A stretch of DNA of 5,972 bases from assembly GCA_905205065.1 (NCBI GenBank), contig CAJLCI010000055.1, forward strand, positions 1 through 5,972. The letters are read 5' to 3'. Below are positions 1 to 5,675 of the stretch, one piece after another (within the stretch, counting starts at the first letter, position 1; every line of letters starts with the position of its first letter). A program made the position numbers and the translations under genes. Under the pieces are notes generated by a model, which was given only the letters and a program-made list of their open reading frames with translations, was not told the origin of the DNA and did no database searches. The DNA is from an uncultured Eubacteriales bacterium. GTDB taxonomy: Bacteria; Bacillota; Clostridia; Oscillospirales; CAG-272.

Positions 1-103
1 CACCCGGAACAAAAGGAACGTCGAGCGCTTTCAGGTGAAGCCTTTTTTTTCTTTCTTCTTCATTCTCGCATTTATAATCATAATTTTTATCAGCATCTGC
101 CAT
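1..103 (-). CDS. N-terminal fragment of a gene leaving the window; possibly UvrC (excinuclease subunit C)
   Basis: Only the first 34 codons are present; the frame runs off the low-coordinate edge. The start is ATG at 103-101, with an in-frame TAA directly upstream, so no longer N-terminus is possible. A GAGGGAG element lies 12 nt upstream, a rather long spacing. The peptide begins MADADKNYDY, then has a highly charged patch (ENEEERKKR, residues 13-21), and ends LKALDVPFVPG with the next codon starting with G. UvrC proteins begin with a short helix followed by a Leu-Pro-x-x-Pro-Gly-Val-Tyr segment that opens the GIY-YIG nuclease domain, and the visible VPFVPG-(V) fits that pattern. In Clostridia uvrC also often lies near an HPr/Crh gene. 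If correct, it is part of the UvrABC nucleotide-excision repair nuclease. The diagnostic GIY-YIG residues lie outside the window, so the gene is well supported but its identity is tentative. Confidence 0.5.
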   Translation of the reverse strand, partial: MADADKNYDYKCENEEERKKRLHLKALDVPFVPG

Positions 104-126
104 TTAATATAACTACTCCCTCAAAA

Positions 127-196
127 CTGCGCCATGATAAAAAAGCAGCCGCAGACGCTGTAGACAGACTCTGCGGTCAATGCTTTTCAGGCGCAG
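127..196 (-). repeat. Long-range inverted repeat bracketing the terminator between HPr and the next gene
   Basis: The arms CTGCGCC (127-133) and GGCGCAG (190-196) are perfect 7-bp, GC-rich reverse complements. They lie on either side of the terminator hairpin at 139-176. The distal arm also takes part in a small local hairpin (190-193 with 199-202), so the two pairings compete. The proximal arm ends just upstream of the GAGGGAG ribosome-binding element of the next gene. This may be chance or a real leader structure; no known RNA family was recognised. Confidence 0.35.
139..176 (-). terminator. Rho-independent terminator downstream of HPr
   Basis: On the minus strand CCGCAGA (176-170) pairs perfectly with TCTGCGG (155-149). 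The 14-nt loop can itself fold through a small CTG/CAG stem. The hairpin is followed, after CTGC, by six T residues (144-139). It lies about 75 nt past the HPr stop codon. The 4-nt offset before the T-run makes it slightly imperfect. The T-run ends only 35 nt before the next gene's ATG and no promoter is visible between them, so it may act as a partial or regulated terminator. Confidence 0.65.
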
Positions 197-249
197 GACG
201 CCAAAAGATATTATGCCTCTGTTTTACACTTTGACTTTCTCAAAACATT

Positions 250-513
250 TTATTCATCAAAGTCGGAAGTAATAAGCTCACAGAGCCCGTCAAGAGCATC
301 AGCCTCATCGCTTCCGTCCGCAATAAGAGTAATTGTCATTCCCTTTACAACTCCAAGCGAAAGAACGCCGAGAAGACTCTTTGCATTGACTCGCCGATCC
401 TCTTTTTCAACCCAGATCGAACTCTTGTAAGAATTGGCTTTTTGAATGAAAAAGGTTGCAGGACGCGCATGAAGTCCTATGTTGTTTATTATAGTAACAT
501 TACGTGAAACCAT
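250..513 (-). CDS. ptsH: HPr family phosphocarrier protein
   Basis: This 87-residue protein has the full length and motifs of HPr, the small cytosolic phosphocarrier of the phosphoenolpyruvate:sugar phosphotransferase system. HPr accepts phosphate from enzyme I on His15 and passes it to sugar-specific EIIA domains. The active site is visible as GLHARPA with His15 and Arg17. The regulatory serine is at exactly position 46 in NAKSLLGVLSLG, the site that HPr kinase/phosphorylase modifies in Firmicutes to allow CcpA-dependent catabolite repression. Having His rather than Gln at 15 argues against a Crh paralogue. The ATG start is preceded by GGGAG at a 9-nt spacing. A strong promoter at 636-664 suggests independent transcription from the surface-glycan genes upstream, and a terminator follows at 139-176. 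No enzyme I, EII or HPr kinase gene is seen here, so the protein presumably serves partners encoded elsewhere. Confidence 0.95.
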   Translation of the reverse strand: MVSRNVTIINNIGLHARPATFFIQKANSYKSSIWVEKEDRRVNAKSLLGVLSLGVVKGMTITLIADGSDEADALDGLCELITSDFDE

Positions 514-556
514 ACTTTTTTACTCCCATCAATTCTACAGACTACACAGCATGAAA

Positions 557-593
557 TTATTCGTATACAGGTATTAATTTTAATTACGAATAA
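557..593 (-). repeat. 9-bp inverted repeat in the HPr leader
   Basis: TTATTCGTA (557-565) and TACGAATAA (585-593) are perfect reverse complements separated by 19 nt. The repeat starts about 36 nt after the predicted transcription start and ends about 44 nt before the HPr ATG. It could be an operator for a dimeric regulator or a weak AT-rich RNA hairpin. The spacer holds a smaller ATTA/TAAT symmetry. It does not match the cre consensus as I know it. Confidence 0.4.
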
Positions 594-635
594 ATACATC
601 AAACCGTTTTATGTATCTGATAATTCATTTAATAT

Positions 636-664
636 ATTATAACAAAGCTTTTACCGAAAATCAA
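636..664 (-). promoter_or_regulatory. Sigma-A-type promoter for HPr
   Basis: On the minus strand TTGATT (664-659) is followed after exactly 17 nt by a consensus TATAAT (641-636). TG one base upstream of the -10 (644-643) makes it an extended -10. A long A-rich tract on the transcribed-sense strand (699-679) lies roughly 50-70 nt upstream of the expected start and could act as an UP-like element. The predicted start near 629 gives a leader of about 115 nt before HPr. The rest of the 253-nt gap between the upstream gene and HPr is AT-rich and shows no convincing terminator. Confidence 0.8.
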
Positions 665-766
665 GTACGGCAAAAATGTTTTTTATTTTTTTTAATTTTC
701 TACAATAATTTAACCGATTCTAATAAAACCGCTGCTGCAATATTAATAAAGCATCCGTATGAAATA

Positions 767-1294
767 TCAGTTAACCGACTCCACAGCCATGACCAATGCG
801 GAAAGAACGACACTTTCATTATGGACAGTTATTGTAATTCCCGGAGCAAGATAGTTTGTTCCACCAAGCATAAAGCCCTTTTCTGTCATTGATCCGGAGG
901 CATCTACTGTACATTTCAGATCATATGCAAGTTCACTGTAGTTCTTAACTATAGTGCCGTCGTTTCTCTCGCTGTAAACTACCGCCGGAGTCACTTCCTT
1001 ACGTATAATCTCTCCTACTAAATTTTCAGACTGATTCCAGATAAAAGAATCACCTTCGGAAACCGCGTTGCATGCTTCCTCACGGATCGAGCGTATAAGC
1101 AGCGTGATTCTAACATTATCTTCGGACGACGCTTTTCCGATTTTATCGGCTATATCATATCTGACGATAACCGCGGCAGCTATAGCCACTACCATAATTA
1201 CAATCAGTAAATCTATTATATTAAAATGAGGCTTTTTAGATATTTTATCATTCGGTGACATTTTAACATTTACCCATATCCTCTCGTAAAACAA
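767..1294 (-). CDS. Membrane-anchored DUF4330-type protein (second of a tandem pair)
   Basis: A 175-residue protein with one N-terminal membrane helix (about residues 25-45, FNIIDLLIVIMVVAIAAAVI) preceded by a Lys-rich segment. The rest is about 130 residues, probably extracytoplasmic and beta-rich. The NIIDLLI signature at the start of the helix, followed by a short VRITLLIR strand and a Gly-Asp element (SEGDSF), resembles DUF4330 proteins, whose biochemical function is unknown. The adjacent upstream gene has the same plan, so the two look like diverged duplicates. Start choice: TTG at 1294-1292 has an excellent AAAGGA at a 5-nt spacing. The alternative ATG at 1261-1259 has a family-like N-terminus (MSPNDKISKKPHFN) but only a poorly spaced purine tract. 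I keep the TTG on ribosome-site grounds; the true protein may be 164 residues. It is the last gene of the putative surface-glycan unit. Confidence 0.72.
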   Translation of the reverse strand: MFYERIWVNVKMSPNDKISKKPHFNIIDLLIVIMVVAIAAAVIVRYDIADKIGKASSEDNVRITLLIRSIREEACNAVSEGDSFIWNQSENLVGEIIRKEVTPAVVYSERNDGTIVKNYSELAYDLKCTVDASGSMTEKGFMLGGTNYLAPGITITVHNESVVLSALVMAVESVN

Positions 1295-1305
1295 AGGAAT
1301 CCTTT
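1293..1305 (-). promoter_or_regulatory. Ribosome binding site within a palindrome at the TTG start of the second DUF4330 gene
   Basis: The minus-strand sequence AAAGGATTCCTTT is a perfect 6-bp inverted repeat around one base. Its left arm AAAGGA is the Shine-Dalgarno element and its right arm runs into the TTG start codon. The spacing of 5 nt favours TTG over the downstream ATG. The one-base centre is too tight for an RNA hairpin, so any palindrome role would be at the DNA level. Confidence 0.45.
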
Positions 1306-1338
1306 CTTAAATAATATAACTAAAGACGAGACGGCTGC

Positions 1339-1399
1339 GTCTGTAAGACTTTAGCGTGTAAAGCGTTTGTGTGCAAAAGCATCTGCATGTAAATATTGA
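1339..1399. repeat. Degenerate 15-16-nt tandem repeat between the two DUF4330 genes
   Basis: Four units carry a TGTAA/TGCAA core at 1342, 1357, 1372 and 1388, giving spacings of 15, 15 and 16 nt. On the minus strand the cores read as repeated TTACA or TTGCA preceded by pyrimidines, for example CTTTACACG and ATTTACATG. The array fills most of the 106-nt gap between the stop of the first DUF4330 gene and the start of the second. Units are imperfect and short, so this could be a decaying minisatellite, a protein-binding array, or coincidence. Confidence 0.4.
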
Positions 1400-1400
1400 A

Positions 1401-1934
1401 TTAGACGCCTGCATTTACGACGGGATCAATTATCTGAATCGATTTACACGGGCCTTCATAGCAAAGATTCGGCAAACGGAAATGAATGTCGGGACCTATC
1501 TGAAGGTTAACCCCGTTTACATCATATCCTATACCGGCAGGCACAGCCTCAGCCTCAACAGTTATAATCATTGTAATATAATCCGGATAGCTTACATATA
1601 CAAGCTCTCCGGTATCTCTGTTTACCGAAAGAAACTTTTCGTCAGAGCATCGTACGTCAACGACAGTTCCGATGCTTTCCATAGTAGTATAATCTATAAA
1701 ATCGTCTCCGATTTCTACGTTGTCCTTCCACTCTTCTCGAAGGTGTACAATTTCGACCTGATACTGAATAGTTACCGCCTCAGCCTTAGACGAAATATTA
1801 ATCTGAGGCGACAAAATAATATAACCGAGAACTGCCACCGCAGCAACAATAATCAAAATTAAAATAATATCAATAAAATTTATACGCATTTTTTTACGCC
1901 CTGAGGACGTTCTAACACTCGTGTCCTTATCCAT
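1401..1934 (-). CDS. Membrane-anchored DUF4330-type protein (first of a tandem pair)
   Basis: A 177-residue protein with a short basic cytoplasmic N-terminus (SGRKKMR, residues 11-17), one membrane helix at about 19-41 starting NFIDIILILII, and a soluble region of about 135 residues, presumably outside the cell. The soluble part has alternating short hydrophobic strands (VTIQYQVEIVHLR; DYITMIITVEAEA), a Gly-Asp turn (EIGDDF, 75-80) and an IGTVVDV strand. This matches DUF4330 proteins, which are of unknown function and in Clostridia can occur beside O-antigen-ligase-type genes. Two cysteines near the C-terminus (158, 163) bracket a short EGP turn. The ATG is preceded by AAAGGA at a 9-nt spacing. 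It begins 57 nt after the ligase stop, consistent with co-transcription. The role is inferred from context only: an accessory factor of surface-polysaccharide assembly or anchoring. Confidence 0.78.
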   Translation of the reverse strand: MDKDTSVRTSSGRKKMRINFIDIILILIIVAAVAVLGYIILSPQINISSKAEAVTIQYQVEIVHLREEWKDNVEIGDDFIDYTTMESIGTVVDVRCSDEKFLSVNRDTGELVYVSYPDYITMIITVEAEAVPAGIGYDVNGVNLQIGPDIHFRLPNLCYEGPCKSIQIIDPVVNAGV

Positions 1935-1991
1935 TGACTTAATTCCTTTCGATAATAACTCAAATCAATAATAGCTTAAAGCCGTCAGACT

Positions 1992-3902
1992 TTACAGTTG
2001 TCCATCCCGATATATACGATCAGCTCGGGCCGTTCTGCCTATCGCGGACGTAAGTCCAATTATCAGCCAAAACAATAGAAATATACGGTAATTATACCAC
2101 ACGTAGTCAGTAACCCCCTGCAGAAGAACGGCAAATACTCCGCAAAAACCAGCGGCAGAAAAAAGCTTCATGCGTTTTTCATATTTTTCGCCGTAGGTAT
2201 ATATTCCTTTTTTGCCGCAGAAAAAGCTGAACGATCCGCGTGCAAAGAGCAATATAAGAATGAAAAAAACGATCAGTGCGACAATGCCGGTCTCGACCGT
2301 AATCTGAAAGTAAAGGTTATGCGAATGCGGCGCAAGCTCAATGCCCGCATAAGAATATCTGGGGTAAACTTTTGAAAAGGCCCCCTCACCTATTCCGATT
2401 CCCGAATAAAAATAATCTTTCAGCATTTTTGAAACGCCGCGCCATATACTGACTCGATATGAAGTCGAAGAATCGCCGAGATTTCCGATACTTGTAAACC
2501 TTGACACAATATTATCAGGCAAAATAAACGGAAGTACAGGAACAGCAAGCAGTCCGAACATTCCCGCGACCATAAATTTTCTCGACCATATTAGCACAAA
2601 CAGTATTGCAGAAACCATAAAACCAAGCCATGCACCGCGCGACCATGTAAATATCAGACAGATGGCAAGAGAGGCAAATGTCAGCGGATAAAATGCCCTC
2701 TCCGTTTTATTTTCTGAAGTAATAAGCATCGCTCCGGCAAACGGAAGCATTAAGATAAGATACTCTGCAAGAACATTCGGATTTGCGAAGGTTGATACAA
2801 CCCGTCCCGATATATCCGAGAACATAGTCGTATCCTGCCATAATGAATCCGCACTTCCCGTCACATACTGAAGAACCCCGATAAGCGATACCAAAAGGGA
2901 GGACAGCAGCATTCCGTGTATACAGCGAAAAAGCTTTTCGGTAGTATTGACAAGATTTACAACAAGAATATAAGAAAGCATAAAACATACAAAAACCATA
3001 GAGGCTTTACATGATGATGCCGTATCAACAGAAACAATTCCACCGAGAATATATATTCCCATAAAAATAAGAAGCGCTATATCAAACCGTTCAAATTTTA
3101 TTGTGCGTTTCCCGCGGAGAAGTTTTATAACAAAAGCAAAAAAAGTCCACAATGTAAGGCCGACAAGCATCATCGTTGTCAAAAAAGGAAGAGCGGTTAT
3201 TATAAGGACAACGCCTATTTCCGGATACAGCAGCACAATATACATAGCCGCAATACCGGCAAGAGCTATAATTGTAATGTACGGTTCCACAATGAATGAA
3301 AGAGATCCCAACAGCAACCCCGCAGCGCACGCTGTATAACCCTTGTGCTTTTTTCCGTTCACGGAAATATCATTCCGCCTGAAACCGAGAAATCTGAACA
3401 GAATAAAATCTGAAAATTTGCTTTCGCACAGAGCCTCACCGACAGTCTTATCAGAGAAAAGCATAATTACGGCAAAAACAATCATTCCGATTCCGACGCA
3501 CAGACAGCCGACATCAAACAGCCCTCCCGATTGCTGTCCCCTTACAAATGATGACAAACATGTAATCAGGCCAAAGGAAAGTGAGAATATTCCATAGTAC
3601 TTAAAAGTTTTGGCAAGAAGAGAATTCATAAATTTAGAAAAAATGCGGATCAGCAGGCTTTGTTCAAAGCCACGCATAAAAAAACGTTTGGTTTTTATTG
3701 AAAAGCCTATTTTTATTTTACCGTTTTCATTTTCATCCGTACTTTCTCTCTTTTCCGAACTTTTTCCGAAAGCCTGTTCCGTCAGTATTCTGCCTATCAG
3801 ACTTTCGCCGATACATTTATAAATCCAGTCGGTAAAACGCGAAAGCGCGCCTATTATCAGACTGTCGGAAAAAAGCTTTATAAATCTGTCCCTTTTTGTC
3901 AT
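1992..3902 (-). CDS. O-antigen ligase/polymerase (Wzy_C/WaaL) family membrane protein
   Basis: Numbered from ATG 3902 this is a 636-residue protein with about 14 hydrophobic segments. Residues 1-100 form an unusual hydrophilic/amphipathic N-terminal extension. Membrane segments start near 102. The Wzy_C-type core runs from about 225 to 620 and includes GRVVSTFANPNVLAEYL (366-382), WSRGAW (420-425), and a large extracytoplasmic loop (about 462-535) ending in PHSHNLYFQ. These motifs are typical of the family that polymerises or transfers undecaprenyl-linked glycans at the outer face of the membrane. In Gram-positives such proteins act on teichoic-acid-like or secondary wall polysaccharides rather than lipopolysaccharide. 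Length exceeds that of classical WaaL (about 400) because of the N-terminal extension and extra helices. Start: ATG 3902 has GAGG at 5 nt. GTG 3929 has a GGGAAGGG tract 4 nt upstream and would add 9 residues. TTG 3959 lacks a good site. It lies downstream of the MurJ-like gene and upstream of the DUF4330 pair. Ligase versus polymerase activity cannot be decided from sequence. Confidence 0.88.
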   Translation of the reverse strand: MTKRDRFIKLFSDSLIIGALSRFTDWIYKCIGESLIGRILTEQAFGKSSEKRESTDENENGKIKIGFSIKTKRFFMRGFEQSLLIRIFSKFMNSLLAKTFKYYGIFSLSFGLITCLSSFVRGQQSGGLFDVGCLCVGIGMIVFAVIMLFSDKTVGEALCESKFSDFILFRFLGFRRNDISVNGKKHKGYTACAAGLLLGSLSFIVEPYITIIALAGIAAMYIVLLYPEIGVVLIITALPFLTTMMLVGLTLWTFFAFVIKLLRGKRTIKFERFDIALLIFMGIYILGGIVSVDTASSCKASMVFVCFMLSYILVVNLVNTTEKLFRCIHGMLLSSLLVSLIGVLQYVTGSADSLWQDTTMFSDISGRVVSTFANPNVLAEYLILMLPFAGAMLITSENKTERAFYPLTFASLAICLIFTWSRGAWLGFMVSAILFVLIWSRKFMVAGMFGLLAVPVLPFILPDNIVSRFTSIGNLGDSSTSYRVSIWRGVSKMLKDYFYSGIGIGEGAFSKVYPRYSYAGIELAPHSHNLYFQITVETGIVALIVFFILILLFARGSFSFFCGKKGIYTYGEKYEKRMKLFSAAGFCGVFAVLLQGVTDYVWYNYRIFLLFWLIIGLTSAIGRTARADRIYRDGQL

Positions 3903-3907
3903 TTTAG

Positions 3908-3911
3908 CCTC
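3908..3911 (-). promoter_or_regulatory. Ribosome binding site for the ligase ATG start
   Basis: GAGG lies 5 nt upstream of ATG 3902-3900 and supports this start. A competing purine tract GGGAAGGG (3941-3934) sits 4 nt upstream of an in-frame GTG (3929-3927). Both starts are usable on sequence grounds; the protein changes by only nine residues. Confidence 0.5.
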
Positions 3912-3993
3912 ATGATTAATAACAATCACCCGTCCCTTCCCTGTATATGCGTATCGCAAATTTAAATACGAATACCTTCATACGGCAAATCAG

Positions 3994-5595
3994 TCACTCT
4001 TTATTCCCCACGAAGGAAACACGAAATACTTTAAGTGATATTAAATATACAGCAGCTGCCGGAATAAAGGTTATTACACATATCATCAGATTGTACATCA
4101 TGCCGCTGCCGTACGGATTGAGTTCTCCGGCAAATTTGGAAATAATCCGAAGAGTACCCCACACCGCCGCCGTACAGAGCAGTGTGCAGAGAAAAAGCTT
4201 AGCCACCTGAAATCCGAAATCCACATTGAAAAGTCCCTTGATTCTTCGCGCCGCGCCCGCGATAATCACGGCCGCCGCTGCATAATATCCGACAACCGTT
4301 GCGAAAGCGACAGAATTGACGCCCCAAAGCTCTGTAATTCCTGATTCCACAAACAAAAATGAAACGGCAACATCAACAATTATTCCTATTATTGCCGCTC
4401 TCATTGGAACTTTTCCGAGATTTTTAGAATAAAACACTCGGCTGCCAAGTTCCATAATGGCAAAAGCCGGCATAGCCGCAATCAATATTCTGAAAGCTCC
4501 GGCAGAACCGCACGCTCCGACAGCTGTAAACTCGCCTCTCATATAAAGCGCAGCTATAATCTGCGGAGAAAGAAACATTACAAACACCATAAAGGGCAGT
4601 ACCAGAGCAAATACCGAAAGCACTCCTGTTCTTACTGTTCTATTAAACGACGTATCATCACCAGACGCGGAGAGACGCGAAAGTTCCGGAAAAGCATAGT
4701 TGCAGATAGAATATGTGAGAGTACCCGCAAACATAGTAAACGCGGTATTGGCATAATCATAAATTGTAACAGCACCATCAACAGAAACAAAAGATGTAAA
4801 AAACATCGCGGAAAGAAGGGCAGCCGGAATAAACCATGAGCCGACCATAATTGATGGCGCAAGCCTTATTGCCTTTTTCATTTCTGGGGTTTTTAAATTT
4901 AAAACCGGCCTATACCTGAATCCTCTTTTCAGCAAAGGGATTAGCAGTGTAAGAAGCTGGAGAAACCAACCAACAAGATAAGCAACCGCCAATCCGTATA
5001 TTCTGTTTTCCCCAAGAAGCCCGTCAAAAAACAAAAAATAAATAATGACGGCAGCATTGTAAAGCGCGGAGATCATCGCCGGAAGAAGATACTCTCCCCT
5101 TGACTGCATCACACCGGTCAGCGTATACGCCGTTCCCGTGAAAATAATCATCGGAAACATAATTCGCATAAGTCTGACGGTAAGCGCCTTTGTTTCGTTG
5201 TCAAGCCCCAAAGTGCCGACTATAACATCCGCAAACACTATGCCGAGAAACGCAAGAATTCCGGCTCCGAGCAACACAAGGTTGAAAAAGCTGCACGCAA
5301 ATTCATCAGCCTCTTCCGAAATACCTCCGTCCTCACGGCGCTTAAAGCTGTTGTAAACAGGAATAAAGCATCCCGAAATCGCGGTTGCAAACAAAAGATC
5401 AAAAAAGGTAAGCGGTATATGCGACGCCTCTGAAAAGGCATTGGACAGCATACCGGCTCCGTAATACTTAGCCATAAGAACAGAACGCAAAAGTCCAAGT
5501 CCTTTAGCAACCACAGTTGCAAGCATCATCAGAACAACCGTTCCCGACGCTCCAAGCTTGTGTTTGGATTTTATATTTGCATTGTCATTTTTCAT
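3994..5595 (-). CDS. murJ: MurJ/MviN-family lipid-linked oligosaccharide flippase
   Basis: A 533-residue polytopic protein of normal MurJ length (about 510-540), with roughly 14 membrane segments from about residue 18 to 523. MurJ proteins of the MOP exporter superfamily flip lipid II or related undecaprenyl-linked units to the outer face of the membrane. Family landmarks in order: GLGLLRSVLMAKYYGAGM (32-49), GVMQSRGEYLLPA (161-173), AFPELSRL (301-308), MRGEFTA (352-358) and RVFYSKNLGKVP (386-397). Several residues essential in E. coli MurJ are changed: Arg18 to Lys31, Asp25 to Ser38, Asp39 to Asn52, Arg52/Arg53 to Phe65/Asp66 and Arg270 to Thr284. Only the Arg24 equivalent (Arg37) is kept. 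It may therefore be a divergent clostridial MurJ or a flippase for another glycan, such as the substrate of the neighbouring ligase. The ATG has only a weak GGATGG site. An in-frame TGA lies 37-39 nt upstream, with no NTG codon between. The gene starts 80 nt after trmD. Confidence 0.9.
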   Translation of the reverse strand: MKNDNANIKSKHKLGASGTVVLMMLATVVAKGLGLLRSVLMAKYYGAGMLSNAFSEASHIPLTFFDLLFATAISGCFIPVYNSFKRREDGGISEEADEFACSFFNLVLLGAGILAFLGIVFADVIVGTLGLDNETKALTVRLMRIMFPMIIFTGTAYTLTGVMQSRGEYLLPAMISALYNAAVIIYFLFFDGLLGENRIYGLAVAYLVGWFLQLLTLLIPLLKRGFRYRPVLNLKTPEMKKAIRLAPSIMVGSWFIPAALLSAMFFTSFVSVDGAVTIYDYANTAFTMFAGTLTYSICNYAFPELSRLSASGDDTSFNRTVRTGVLSVFALVLPFMVFVMFLSPQIIAALYMRGEFTAVGACGSAGAFRILIAAMPAFAIMELGSRVFYSKNLGKVPMRAAIIGIIVDVAVSFLFVESGITELWGVNSVAFATVVGYYAAAAVIIAGAARRIKGLFNVDFGFQVAKLFLCTLLCTAAVWGTLRIISKFAGELNPYGSGMMYNLMICVITFIPAAAVYLISLKVFRVSFVGNKE

Positions 5596-5640
5596 AAAAT
5601 ACCATCCGTAAAAGTTTAACTCTTCTCCCTCTCAATTTCA

Positions 5641-5668
5641 CTTAAAAGGCGTATATTCCAACTGTCAA
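5641..5668 (-). promoter_or_regulatory. Candidate weak promoter ahead of the MurJ-like gene
   Basis: A perfect -35 box TTGACA (5668-5663) lies just past the trmD stop codon. The best -10 is TTTAAG (5646-5641) at 16 nt, matching the consensus at four positions but lacking the second-position A and last T. No terminator is seen after trmD, so read-through from trmD is equally possible. It would drive the four-gene surface-glycan unit. Confidence 0.25.
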
Positions 5669-5675
5669 AGAAAAA

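Noticed and set aside
184..206. Second hairpin after HPr (GGCG/CGCC with flanking TTTT/AAAA) as a terminator
   Set aside because: The stem is short with a 2-nt bulge, and neither strand has a T-run after it; the hairpin at 139-176 is the better terminator.
720..766. Terminator after the second DUF4330 gene
   Set aside because: Only a weak stem with G-T pairs can be drawn around 730-745 and the following sequence is not a T-run on the minus strand; the end of the unit remains undefined.
611..892. Plus-strand open frame crossing the HPr promoter and the end of the second DUF4330 gene
   Set aside because: It overlaps a recognisable minus-strand gene and its strong upstream promoter, has no ribosome binding site, and its product resembles no family.
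1306..1345. Promoter for the second DUF4330 gene (TATATT near 1310-1320)
   Set aside because: No -35 element occurs at 16-18 nt, and such AT-rich hexamers are expected by chance in this spacer.
1330..1345. AGACG-CAGC-CGTCT hairpin as a terminator between the DUF4330 genes
   Set aside because: The stem is only 5 bp and is not followed by a T-run.
1371..1862. Plus-strand open frame of 163 codons antisense to the first DUF4330 gene
   Set aside because: It is a shadow of the real minus-strand gene: no Shine-Dalgarno site, an unlikely composition, and the opposite strand codes for a protein with a membrane helix and family features.
3903..3959. Extension of the ligase to a TTG start at 3959
   Set aside because: No ribosome binding site lies at a useful distance from this TTG, while ATG 3902 and GTG 3929 both have purine-rich sites. 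The added residues do not look like a signal or conserved segment.
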